Below, in pieces: positions 33,071 to 43,900 of a stretch of DNA of 64,000 nucleotides; position 1 is the first letter of the stretch, and each line of letters opens with the position of its first letter. A program made the position numbers and the translations under genes. The notes beneath the pieces are model-generated. The model worked only from the letters and a program-made list of their open reading frames with translations. It did not search any database and was not told the DNA's origin. The stretch covers positions 124,001 through 188,000 of the forward strand of contig JAFCMP010000001.1 in NCBI GenBank assembly GCA_017506865.1, written 5' to 3'. The DNA comes from Tribonema minus (Eukaryota; Sar; Xanthophyceae; Tribonematales; Tribonemataceae).

Positions 33071-34573
33071 ACAGCAGCGGCTGCGGGCATAGGCAACACA
33101 GCTGCTACAGGCCCTACTAGCCTAAGGGCTGCAGCAGCACCTGCAACAGGAGCATTGTCGGCAGGCGGCGCCGCAACCGTGCCGGCTGCGACAGCGGCAA
33201 TGGCGGTGGCAGCGGCCAATGCGGCAGGTGCTGCACCAACACCTGCGGCAGCAGCAACACCACTGGCAGCAGCAGCAACGGCAGGCGGCGCAGCTGCAGC
33301 ACCAGCGCACGCAGCAGCGGCAGCCGTCAATGCAGGCGCTGCGCGTTCCACACCAGCAATGCTACAAGGCGCAGCAGCAGCAGAGGTGGCGCGCCTGCCC
33401 CTCATGCGGACGATCGCCACAGCTGCCACATCTCTACGTGCAGCAACAGGTGACAAGCTGGAACATATACTGCCACCAGCGCTAACGCCACTGCAGCAGC
33501 AACCACCTACGCAGCAGCCGCCGCTGCGGCCGACAGCAGGTGGTGGCACTGGTGCGGATGCTGCTTGCGTACTTGACGCCAGTGCTCTGCAGTTGCAGTG
33601 TAGCCTGAAGCGCCCCAATCAGAGTGCGCTTGCAGATGCCGTCGCTACCGAGCTTGCAGATAAGGTGGAGGCGGACCTGCAACAGCTGCCGCAGGGCACG
33701 CAACGCACGCAAGCACTTGCTCGATTCCGGTCGCAGCGCCACATGCACTCGATCAGCATGGCATTCCTCAACGAGCCCATGTACTCCACAACGGCTTCGT
33801 TCGATGGCCTATCCTGGCAGCTGGCCGTCAAACGCGCCATCGGAGTAGAGGAGCAGACGGCAGGCTGCAAGCTGTGCGGGAAGTCGCCGGGCGGCACCCT
33901 GCATGCACGGCTGTGTCAAGCGCCACGCGTCAAGGCGCACGACACCATTGTCCACAATAGCGTCAAGAGGGCCACGCAGCGCCTCCTGCGGCAATACCTC
34001 AAAACGGGACTGGTGGACGAGGACTACACGCCGTTTCTGGGGTCCGCCGGGCCACCGGGGAGTCGCAGGATGGACATCGTGCTGCCTGCGGACGCCTTCC
34101 CGGTGACCGGCTACGACGACCCGGCACGCCACCTACCGCTCATGGTGGACGTTACCTGCTTCGAGGCACAGGTGGCGTCGCGGGCGGCGAAGACTGCAGC
34201 AGACCGCGAGCGATGCTGCCGCGACCAAGAGGCCGCCAAGACTACCCACTATTCTGGTCATTATGATCAGAATTGCTACAAACTTGCCACTTTGGCAATA
34301 GGGTCATTTGGCAGCATCGGGGAGCAGGGGCGGAAGCTGCTGGAGGCTGTGGCGACGGAGTATGCCAGCAGGATGTCAGTGCCCGGAGGAGCGCGCCCTA
34401 AAGCTCTCAAGGGCATCGCCCTGGCGCGCTTACGCTCGGCACTGTCGGCAGCGCTCCACATGGCGTACTCTGGCCGTGTCATGACACACATGGCAGAATC
34501 CAGGGGGGGGGGGCACATGGAGGAGGACGTAGGGGAGGACCCCGAGATGCCATTTGGCGGCGGCGGCGTTTGA
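33071..34573 (+). CDS. Retrotransposon C-terminal region: CCHC finger and restriction-like endonuclease
   Basis: Same reading frame again, from the codon after the TAA at 33068 to TGA at 34571. The first part is an Ala/Thr-rich linker; the RT-proximal and distal linkers together span roughly 900 bases. A CCHC finger follows (CKLCGKSPGGTLHARLC, spacing 2-8-3), then a restriction-like endonuclease: RRMDIVL, then LMVDVTCFEA, which matches the PD-(D/E)xK-like core (x-D-I-V then x-D-V-T) of R2-type elements. In such elements this domain nicks the target DNA to prime reverse transcription. The next conserved catalytic Lys or Tyr could not be assigned by eye. Confidence 0.75.
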   Translation, partial: TAAAAGIGNTAATGPTSLRAAAAPATGALSAGGAATVPAATAAMAVAAANAAGAAPTPAAAATPLAAAATAGGAAAAPAHAAAAAVNAGAARSTPAMLQGAAAAEVARLPLMRTIATAATSLRAATGDKLEHILPPALTPLQQQPPTQQPPLRPTAGGGTGADAACVLDASALQLQCSLKRPNQSALADAVATELADKVEADLQQLPQGTQRTQALARFRSQRHMHSISMAFLNEPMYSTTASFDGLSWQLAVKRAIGVEEQTAGCKLCGKSPGGTLHARLCQAPRVKAHDTIVHNSVKRATQRLLRQYLKTGLVDEDYTPFLGSAGPPGSRRMDIVLPADAFPVTGYDDPARHLPLMVDVTCFEAQVASRAAKTAADRERCCRDQEAAKTTHYSGHYDQNCYKLATLAIGSFGSIGEQGRKLLEAVATEYASRMSVPGGARPKALKGIALARLRSALSAALHMAYSGRVMTHMAESRGGGHMEEDVGEDPEMPFGGGGV

Positions 34574-34682
34574 GTGGTTGTCGTTGCGACACTTTCAGAC
34601 TGTCATACGACATGTAGATTCCTTACAGCTAGATGCCAATCATCTGGGCTTTTTCGCGCCCTGAGCGAGAATTGACAAAAAG

Positions 34683-34913
34683 TACACTGAACCTCGGACT
34701 GGCAAATGATACCATACGTACCGTATATGTTGATTTGCCCTTTCACGCCGCCTGCGCACGTGAAGCGCAGAACAATTTTATGACGTGCCCACGGAAGGAT
34801 AATGATGACCCTTCTGTGCGACACACGTCAGACGTCAGTGTAGTGAAGAGGTCATTCCTCAAAAAGCGTCTGCCTCCACTCACACTACGACAACGCACGC
34901 AACAGCGACATAC
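34683..34913 (+). promoter_or_regulatory. Upstream region of the F-box/LRR gene, cut off from its original flank
   Basis: This sequence is repeated at 24156-24389 with very few differences, including the palindromic TACGTACCGTATA-type stretch and GTCAGACGTCAG. Because both copies keep it next to the same ATG it probably contains the promoter and 5' leader. In this copy the retrotransposon sits 231 bp upstream of the ATG, separating the gene from its former upstream neighbour (the repeat at 28578-28943). Confidence 0.6.
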
Positions 34914-36920
34914 ATGCCTATGGGCGCCATGAAACATACTTCGCCAGGTGCTAGCAGCAGTAGCACCACCGCCAGCACACGCCACGAGTACATGCCCCAA
35001 CGCAAAGCTTCCAGGCAGCAGCGATGCGCCGACTTGGGAGGGGCAGTGGGGCTTAGCTCTCAGGAGGACGCCTTTGCCGTAGTGCTGGGCTTTCTCGGAA
35101 CCCCTGAGGCCATGCGCCTGGCCGCTACCTGCAGACACCTGTGCAGGGTGGTGCCGGCAGCTGTGTCCTCCATCTGCGTCTGCAATCTGACAACCTTCAG
35201 AGGTGCGCCAGCCTGGCGCAGGCTGGTCAACGTCAGGACTCTCACAGCTTCCGCGGGTCGCACCTCAGCAGCAGCAGCAGCACACAACGACACAGGTCAC
35301 AATGCAGCACTGGGGCAGCTACTCCTCTCTCTTCCCTCCCTGGAGGAAGTGCACATCACCAACGACAGCATCGACGGAACCTTGTGGGCGCTGCACGAAG
35401 CCCTCGTCACCGATCAGGTCAAGGTGCTGAGCCTTTCGACCGCCTCGGGAGCGCCCTCATCCCTATGCTCGTATGAGCAGCGAAGGGCATGGGCTGGCCA
35501 GCTGCTGGCCCTCTTCTCGTCGCGGCCGTGGACATCCCTCACCAGCTTACAGCTCCAGGGCGACTGGTTCGACCAGCTCTGCCTGCAGGACCTGATCCAC
35601 CTACTGGCGGTCACCGGCGTGCTGCGCAACCTCGAAACGCTCACCCTGTGCCTGCCCCCTCAGACTGCAGCCGGGCTAGGCGAGGCGGGCACTATGGAGG
35701 GTGTGGACCTGGCCGGTGCCCTCGGCGCTGCCCTGTCCACATCGGGCAACGGCGCGCGCCTCAGGCAGCTCTCCGTCGCCAACCTGTGCCTCGCCACGGA
35801 CAGCGCCGCGCAGCTCTTTGCCGCGCTCAACAAGCTGCACACGCCGCTGCTGACGGACCTCGCCCTGGAGAACTGCCCCCTGGGGGCGGCCGCCGCCAGC
35901 GCGCTCGCCGCCGTCATCGCGCGCACGCCGCGCATGCGCCGCATCGAGGCGTGCCTCGGCGGCCTCGGCGCCGGCGCCAGCGACACCTGCAGCCTGCTGG
36001 ACCTCGCAGCAGCGCTCAGGGCGGGGCCCCACCTCGCCTCCCTCGAGACCCTTGCCCTCACCAACGGCCACAGCGCGGCCCCCGAGGCGACGCTGGCGCT
36101 GGCGGCGGCGCTCGCGGCGGCGCCGCTGCCGCGCCTCGCGCGCCTGACCATCGCGTCCACGCTGCTCGCTGCCGACGCCGCGCACCAGGTGTCGCTGATC
36201 GTCGCGCACGCGCCGGCGCTGCGCCAGCTGGACCTCCCGCACTGCGCGCTGGGCGACCGCGCGGCGCTGTACGTCGCGGCGGCGGCATGGCACCGCTGCC
36301 CGCGCCTCGCGCGCCTGCGCGTCGGCGGCAACCGCATAACGGAACTCGGCGCCATGGGCGTCGTCGGCCTGCTGCGCCGCTGCCGCCAGCGCCTCGTGGT
36401 GGACTTCACCAGCGGCGCGGCGGCGCCGCTCGGCGGCAGCGGCGGCGGCGGCGGCGGCGCGGCGCTGTTCCCCTCCCCCCCCTGCGTGCGCTCCATAGTG
36501 GAGCTCGTGCGCAGCGGCAACAACCCCAATTTTTTTGTGCTCCTGAGCCGCGCGGCTGTCGCCGGCGCCACCGGATCCATAGTCATGAGTAGCACTGGGC
36601 AAGTAGCCCTGGAGTACTGCATCCCGCGCAAGCTGGCTGCCGCTAACCGGCTTGTTTCGCCGGGTTTGGCGGATGCCGTGCCTTGCGTAGCGGCGCCACT
36701 GGCGGGCATTGGCGGCGGTACCAGCGGCTGCAGCGGCGGCGGCGGTGCTTTTCCATCGCTGTCGGAGCAGCAGGTGCAGTGCGGTAGCAGGTGCGCGGAC
36801 GTTGCATCGTTATCGGTAGGGCGTAGCGCGTGTGTACAGCAACAGCGACAGCAGCGGTGCAGCCCTGCCACCGTGCCGGAAGTAGGCAACGGCGTGGTTA
36901 GCATGACGTGGTACCTGTGA
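34914..36920 (+). CDS. F-box / leucine-rich-repeat protein (intronless)
   Basis: An uninterrupted frame of 668 aa, unlike the intron-rich neighbours. After a low-complexity N-terminus, an F-box-like helix pair lies at about residues 47-75 (EDAFAVVLGFLGTPEAMRLA then TCRHLCRVV). It is followed by repeated Leu-rich units of ribonuclease-inhibitor type through about residue 520, for example LTSLQLQGDWFD, LRNLETLTLCLPP, LTDLALENCPLG, LRQLDLPHCALG and LARLRVGGNRITELG. F-box/LRR proteins are usually substrate receptors of SCF ubiquitin ligases; the substrate is unknown. The C-terminal 150 residues are low complexity with Gly runs. A truncated duplicate of the promoter and first 53 codons lies at 24156-24548, and a retrotransposon is inserted 231 bp upstream, so the locus sits in a transposon-driven duplication. 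Confidence 0.75.
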   Translation: MPMGAMKHTSPGASSSSTTASTRHEYMPQRKASRQQRCADLGGAVGLSSQEDAFAVVLGFLGTPEAMRLAATCRHLCRVVPAAVSSICVCNLTTFRGAPAWRRLVNVRTLTASAGRTSAAAAAHNDTGHNAALGQLLLSLPSLEEVHITNDSIDGTLWALHEALVTDQVKVLSLSTASGAPSSLCSYEQRRAWAGQLLALFSSRPWTSLTSLQLQGDWFDQLCLQDLIHLLAVTGVLRNLETLTLCLPPQTAAGLGEAGTMEGVDLAGALGAALSTSGNGARLRQLSVANLCLATDSAAQLFAALNKLHTPLLTDLALENCPLGAAAASALAAVIARTPRMRRIEACLGGLGAGASDTCSLLDLAAALRAGPHLASLETLALTNGHSAAPEATLALAAALAAAPLPRLARLTIASTLLAADAAHQVSLIVAHAPALRQLDLPHCALGDRAALYVAAAAWHRCPRLARLRVGGNRITELGAMGVVGLLRRCRQRLVVDFTSGAAAPLGGSGGGGGGAALFPSPPCVRSIVELVRSGNNPNFFVLLSRAAVAGATGSIVMSSTGQVALEYCIPRKLAAANRLVSPGLADAVPCVAAPLAGIGGGTSGCSGGGGAFPSLSEQQVQCGSRCADVASLSVGRSACVQQQRQQRCSPATVPEVGNGVVSMTWYL

Positions 36921-37989
36921 AAAGCAGTCGAGGTAGCACCAGGCGTGGGGCGCGCGCGCACTGCTTGTTGCAGTTGCAGTTGCAGGCAATGACCGCGACG
37001 CCCCCCCTTTCATCATCATTTGTTTGTTTCAGTCATATAACCACCACTTCTACACGCTCATACCAAGGGTTGGCAATACAGACATCACAGCAGGCAATGC
37101 CTCTGTCCTTGATTGGTTGATGCACTTTTTTTTCCTGTCCCTGATCATGTCTGCGCTGCTCGCCTGTGATGTGGCTGGTGTGCTCAGTGCTCGGTAGTAT
37201 GAGATGCGGCGTGCCAGGGGCGACGCGTAGCCTGGCTTTGTCTGAGCAGAAGCGTGTGTTGCTGCTACATGAGCTTGGCCCGCTTTTTGCAGATTGTATG
37301 CAAGCAGTTTTAGTATTATGTTCGCATGACATGAGCAGCTTCTCTTTGTTGCCGCTGCCAGCGTACTCCAGTGTCTCTCCTGTACCGACAAGCCCCATCA
37401 CAGATGCTCGCATGCTGCGTTGTTGTCTGCAAACTGCTGTGTACCGCCACTTTGGTTCACGCATATTGATTGCATTGCATCTCAACACGCCCATTCAGGT
37501 GTGTATAGTACAGTAGGCGCACTGCAGTGGTGGTGCAAAAGCAAGCAGAGCGCATTGCAATGTACAAAATGGACCAGGGTCTACACCGCTCATCATGCGG
37601 TGCGTTCAAGTACCACATGGTGCTACATACATTTACTTGTCATGCGCGATGTGGATAGCAGGGTACCACCTCACTGGATGTGTGGACCATGTGAAGATGC
37701 ACTCAGATACAAATCATTGGCAAAGGTGATGGAGGACGGCATTGCGACAAAGAGAATCAGGGTGATTGAGATGGTGTGTCCTGTAATTGAGAGGGAAGTG
37801 GGATGTTCTTGGTGTATACTTGTAGTCGACCCGCCTCATGAGCACACCACACCTTGTTCCACGCACACGGGCCTCTGCTGCTACGATTCACTACCGCAAC
37901 GTATACAAATCTGGCAGCAAGCTGCTTGGTACAGGCTCCCCTTGAAGTCGGCGTTTCAAAAACACACACACGGCGTGCACACACAAATC
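36921..37989. other. Convergent intergenic region, no gene seen
   Basis: Lies between the ends of the F-box gene (+) and the PDZ-VPS9 gene (-). Frames open here are short and have no recognised domain; one plus-strand frame entering the next gene is its antisense. Terminators and poly(A) signals were not identifiable. Confidence 0.45.
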
Positions 37990-40900
37990 TCAGTAGTGAC
38001 CTCGGCTGCTGTGCAAGTGGTGCGCCGTAGCCTCCAGTGTCGCCAGCAAGTAGCCCGCCTCGCCCAGCCTCTCGGACTCCGCACAAAACGCCGACATGAC
38101 CTCCACGATATCCGACAGCGCCGCGTCGCGGTCGACGCTCGTGCCATCGCCAACTTCAACTTGAACATGCGCGCAGCGCCGCTCGCTCCTCGCCACTACA
38201 TACATGAATATCGGCAAGAACGCGTCCGCGCCCAGGGGGGCGGGGTCCTCGGGGTGCTCCTGTGCGTATACGGTAGGTATCAAGCGCGACGCGGCCTCCA
38301 GCGCGGCGATCTTGTCGCACGGCAGCGCGCGCCGCCGCGTGCGCGCCATGACCTCCGCCGCGCGCTGCCACGCCGAGGGCGACACGTGCGCGCGCCACAC
38401 GCCCATGGCCTCCTGCTGCGCGGCGTCGGCGTCGCCGCCAGCGGTGCCGTCGGCGCCTGCGACCGCGCCCGCCGCCGCCGCCGCCGCCGTGTCGCCGCCG
38501 TCGCCGCTGCTGCTGTCGAGTGCTGCCTCATCGCGGGATTTATCGGTGCCAGGCGCGAGTAGAAAGCGGGACAGGGGTAGGTATATCTCGGCCTCCAGCT
38601 GGCGCCGTATCGCGGCGGTTGCTGCGGTTGCCATCTCCTCTGGGCTGAGCGTTGCTGCTGAGATGCGGCAGCGCTCGCAGCAGTCCATGGTCACTGCTTC
38701 TGGTGCGTCGGCAGTGAGGTTCTGCAGCGCAGCGGCGCCTTCGCACAGGGGGTCGTGGCAGGCCGTCTCTAGCAGCCGCTGCAGCTGAGATATGAAGGCG
38801 CACACGCTCTGGAGCAGGGCACTGACATGCGCAGAAGCAGCAAACACAGGTAATACGGGGGGTGAGCGGATCGGCGGATATGATAATGTCAAGTCGGCAC
38901 GTACGACTGTAGTGGCACTGCTGTGTGCGCGTGTGCACCTTCACATGCATTGATAGCCACACTAGCTGCAGCTCAGCGGCGAGACATTGACACGCGCGTT
39001 GAGTGCGTGGTGCATCATGAAGTTGCACACGCCAAGCGTAACTGTAGGACAAAGCACTGAGACACCATGTTCTTATCACCATGGAGCATCACCACCCAAT
39101 GTAGCTGGCAGTTTCTGCAAAGGCAACTGAGCATCACTGCACGCATCGGAGCACACACTGAAGTGGCAGTTGAAGTGCCCCCCCCTCGTCTCACCTCTTG
39201 TCCGGCGCGTTTGGCTGCAAAGCCACGGCGGCTGTCTTGCCTATGAATGTCTGGATACTGTGCGCGGGCAGGCACATGGCATACAGACAGGCAGAGAGCC
39301 ATCATACATCAGTATCGCAGGTTCCTAACGGTACGGTAGACGGCACTCATCGCTTGTTGCAATGCTATTGCAATGCAAGTTTGTTGAGCGCGTGTTTCCA
39401 AGGCTCCAATGTGCATACACGAAGCACCATACACGCAGTTTGGTACAAGGACTTGAAGTGCGACCTCGCTTGGCCTGCTGACCCCGTGCAAACAGGCATT
39501 CCATAGCACCAGCCTGTCTACACAGTTGCATAGCAGACCTGCAGTCATACAGCCTGCCTCCAATGCAGGTTCAAGCTTGCAGATACAGCGATCAGGCAGC
39601 GCATACTTCGCCACCGCCAGCAGCAGCACAGCTGCACGACACGGCTCAACGCCTCAATGCGACGATGTGACGATAGCCGTCTGAGCACTGACCTGTGACT
39701 CAGCGGCTCCACCGTCAGAACGCGCCACACGTGCACCTCCATCCAGCGCTGCACGCGCATCCTGCTCTTGTCACAGGACGAGTCTGCCAATTCATCGCAC
39801 AGCACCTGCTGCTGCTGCTGCTGCTGCTGCAGAGTGCGCCCCACGCCCAGAAAGCTCTGCAGCAGCAGCAGCGCGCCGGCCGCAGCGCTGTTCAGCTGCG
39901 CGGTCAGCAGCTGAGCACTGAGGCCGCGAAGGAAAGACCATGCCACCGTGCACGCTGCTGTGCCGTCTCCGTCAGGTGGTTGCGCGCGCAGCGGGTCATT
40001 GGGCGATGGCAGCGGCAGCAGCCGGCCCCAGGACTCCTGCAAAGCGATTGATGGATTGTTGAAGTAGGCACACGAGCTGATGGTGATATGACTTCGTCCC
40101 CATTGTCAAACTATGAAGCTGCAGTAAGTGCAGGGCGAAGCGGAGCAGTTGGCGGCCGCTGAGTGTATGCGCAACGCTTGTGGTGAAAGTCCTGCGCATA
40201 CGTACATACGTATATGCCCCCTTGCATGTACAGCCCAATGGACCCGGTGCACACCTTGCGTGCTCGTCGCTTCTCATAAGCGTATGCAATGGACGCGCAC
40301 AAAATTGTCTCACAGAGTAGGCTTGTTGTGGCATCACACTGACAGTGTTATGCCCATGTTTAATCCAGAGGAGGCTTTTGTTCTTGCTGGACGTCGCAAC
40401 TTCAACTTCTGAGCAAGCGAAATGTTTGCTTGAAATGGCAAATGGCACTGGCACAACAGCTTTGCCTCTGTTTGCTTGGCGAACAGATATTCATCGAGCA
40501 ATGTTCATTGAAACCTGCGTATGGCAAATCCACATGTATGATAGCTGCCAGCGGCATGCACTCGCCATGTGGCCGCAATGCAATCATAGGGTATGTGATA
40601 TGCACGACCAGTATTGCCTGTAGTCTCAGTGCAGTCCAATGATGTGACCAGCAGCATGCTGTCATCAGTAAAATGATTGATCAGTGACAAAGTGGCACTT
40701 TGTGCTTTGCTTGCCTGTAGGGCACACAGCTCCGCCCATGTGCGCCGTGTCTCCCACTCGGCACCACTTTCCTGCAGCATGAGCAAGAGACATAGGAGAA
40801 ACCATGGTGTAAGTGTAGGCAGCAACATACAGAGAATGTGCAACAATGCAGAAGCGGCTTGGGAATCAGGGTTGTGGTGCAACTTCAAGCTGGCATTAGT

Positions 40901-43900
40901 TGCGGCTTTTCCACACACAACGGCAGTTTGGCTCTGAACGTGTTTCAACTTCCACTGCCTTCAACCCCATGCACCTCATCAAGTTCTAACAACGCCAGTA
41001 TGCAGCAATGTTAAGCCATGACCATGACCATGTTAGTCATGTTAGAACCGCCATGACTCAAGGCAATCCTACGTTGGCCTACTTGCTTGCACTGCTCACT
41101 CAATGTCATGTTCTGACTCGATGTGTTGTTATGGGTGTGTGCTGCGTCAAGCTCACATCGACGTGTATTATCCAAACTGCACTGAAACAGGACAGAAAGA
41201 GGAGGTTGTTGGTGCGACAGGTGCACATATGAAAGCAGGTGAAATGTGCTACTTCACGACTTTTGTAGGGTTAGGGTTAGGGTTAGGGTTAGGGCTAACC
41301 CTAAGCATGCATGCCCCTGTACGCAAAACCTGTGCCATCACCACCAGAAAGCATCACCTCTCAGTGCGAACTCATGTATCGCCGGCCGGCCAATGCCAAT
41401 GGTCATGAGAGTGGGGCGCAGAAGCTAACCTTAACTCTAAGCCTAAGCTGCCGAAAACAGCGACAAAGGGCTTTGCACGCGAAGCATTGGTTCCTGGGTC
41501 AGCCAGGCCTTTGATGTTGTAGGACATGGCACGGGCTCAAGCTCGTTATCAGACTCTGTCCACAGCACAGTACATGAAAGGTCATTATGATGATTGATGC
41601 AGTATCAATCATCGTCAAGACCCGAGTCACTTTGTGATCAACTGAACCTTTTCGTGTGCTTCTACTTTGAAGCCGACGTGATCAATCAACACGAGCGGTG
41701 AGCAAGCATACCAGCATGTCAAGCACACGGCAGATGCGCATCACCACGTACCACGTCAAGCACTGCCATGACCAGTGTGTAACTGTTGTAACTGCTATCG
41801 CTGCCCCAGTGCTCCACATGCGTCACCGCCACCACCAGTCCTTTCCTCAGGCCCTTCAAATCCACATGTGTGCTGACGTATGGCGCTTGTGCGGATCCCT
41901 CGGTAGTGGCGGGGAATGCGTGATCGCCTGGCTCATGGGCCTGATGATGATGATCAGCATCATTGACACATGCACAGCAGACGTCAGTGCTCAGAGGGTC
42001 GGTTGCTGCAAGTCGCTCAGGTGGAGGTGCTTGACTGACACATACAATGTGTGGATGCACACTGTACTAAGCAAAAGCAGTCAAGAAACGATCTCGTTCT
42101 AGCCTACTCTTGCAGCTACATCCAGCCTCACCAGCAACAAGGAGTATGATATGATGTGTATGTCAATCTCACTTGCACGGCAACTGAATGCAACTGAAGC
42201 GCAAAGTGAGGCCTAGCTTTACAGTGATACTGGCGAGCGTGGCTCACAAAGGATGCTTCGCCGTTGAGAGCGCGTTGATCGCCTGATACTTGAACTTCTG
42301 CACTTGAGCTTATGTAGGAACGAAGAACATGAGTACAAACCGCGTCGCAGCATTGCAACACCATGCCTCAGCAGGACATGGTGGCCGTCAACAATATCTC
42401 TCCCAGAGGAGTGGAAGAAGCCTTACGAAAGCGGCCACACGAAAGAAGCATTGAGCACTGCCACACATCTTGAACCCTGCTATGCCTGAAGCTGCAAAGG
42501 TGGCCGCACAATTTGGTACTTCAAGTGGCAGAAGAATAGGTACCGCAGGTATGCTGCACAATCACAGCGCACATACAACAGTCAAATAATTACACAGTAC
42601 GCTGCACATGAGCACCAGAACATACCTGCTGAGCACTATCACCCCCCTCACCCCCCTCGCCACCGCGGTGCTCCCCTCCATGAAACCACGCACGCCCCTC
42701 CCCCTCGCCCTCCTGCTCTGCGATCGACGGTTGAGCGCTGCTATGCTGCTGCTGCTGCTGCTGCTGGCGCTGCACGTTCGGCCGCGGCGAGCTTACTGGC
42801 GTGGTTGCGCCGGGGACGTAGCGCGGCAGCATGACGGGCGCTGCCTGCAGCAGTTCTGCGACAACATCACAGAGATATGCACAGGCACATGTGATGCATA
42901 CCTATATGACGCTAGACACATTTCAGACAGATGATGCACAACTATCCAGCAGTGGATGCCCTGGCAGCTATTGACTATGTTTGCTCATGCTAGTTCTTGG
43001 CAACTACAGCATTGTGTGGGAATTTGAATGCTATCAAGCATGAAGGCCCTGCAGATATTTAGAGTTGTGCTCTTCCACATTTGTGCATCCGTCCAGACTG
43101 CAACCTCCAGGACGATTCACTCACCAGTAAATGATGTTTGGCGCCATGACGCAATGTCGTGTGCAATATCGTCAGACTCCACGCTGCGCACGCCCTGTGT
43201 GGTACCAATGCGCCCCCCACTACCACTGGCAACGCTTGTGCCACTGCAACTGCTGGTGCTGCTGCTGCTGCTGGCATGCGGGCTGTTGGCACCCCGCTTC
43301 TCCCCAATGTGCTGGTGGCTGGACGCTGCTCCGGCTTCCCCTGCTCCATCACTGTGGCCTTTGCGGCAGACTTCAACTTCAACTCCTTCATGTTGCCGCC
43401 CCTCCGTTTTCCGGTCATCACCACCATCACCAAATGCAGCAGCCTCATGGCAGCTGCAGCTGTGCAAGGCTTTGGCGGAGCAAGGCGGGGGGCTCTGGGG
43501 GGGATCTGTCAGGCAGCCAGCGCCGCCGTCCCACTGCGCGCTGCGCACGTGTATCTGGTGCAGCAGCAGCCGCGCCGCCTGTGCCTCGTACGACAGCTTG
43601 GTCGACACGTGCCCATGCCGCACTAGCGCCTCCACCATTTGAGGAAACACCGGCGTGCACGGCCACCATGGCGGTGCACGTGGCGACCTGGCAGGGCTGC
43701 TGCTGCTGCCGCGCACGGCGCTGCTGCTGCCGCCGCCGCCACTCCTGCTGGAGGTTCTGGCACGGCGCCTTGTGTCGGCGGCGGCAGACACGTCCGTGTT
43801 TGCAGCGCGCCCGCGTTGAGGCGCCGGCAACGCAGTGTGCCCGCCGCGCAGCAGCGTCAGCTGCACTGCGTTGTCGGCCACGATCATGTCCCTGAAGTAG

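Larger units (their letters stand above)
28944..34682 (+). mobile_element. Nearly intact R2-like non-LTR retrotransposon
   Basis: The limits come from comparison with the paralogous empty site at 24155/24156: 5739 bp are inserted between CCATTGTATG and TACACTGAACC, with at most one base of target duplication. The element has a 5' tandem repeat array, one long reading frame (29234-34573) and a short 3' tail ending GACAAAAAG. The domain order is N-terminal zinc fingers, RT, CCHC finger and restriction-like endonuclease, the layout of single-ORF R2-type elements. No LTRs are present. A truncated, reversed relative lies just upstream at 24549-28577. Confidence 0.88.

Noticed and set aside
29234..34573. 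DIRS or LTR-type retroelement
   Set aside because: No terminal repeats, no tyrosine recombinase, protease or RNase H motifs; the RT and the C-terminal CCHC-endonuclease fit non-LTR elements.
35489..36592. Long open frames overlapping the F-box/LRR gene in other frames and on the minus strand
   Set aside because: They are composition shadows of a GC-rich coding sequence (runs of Arg, Ala, Gly and Pro, no domain). The LRR periodicity exists in one frame only.
41246..41304. Chromosome end
   Set aside because: Only about 30 bp of TTAGGG with an inverted partner, inside an intron and with normal genes on both sides.
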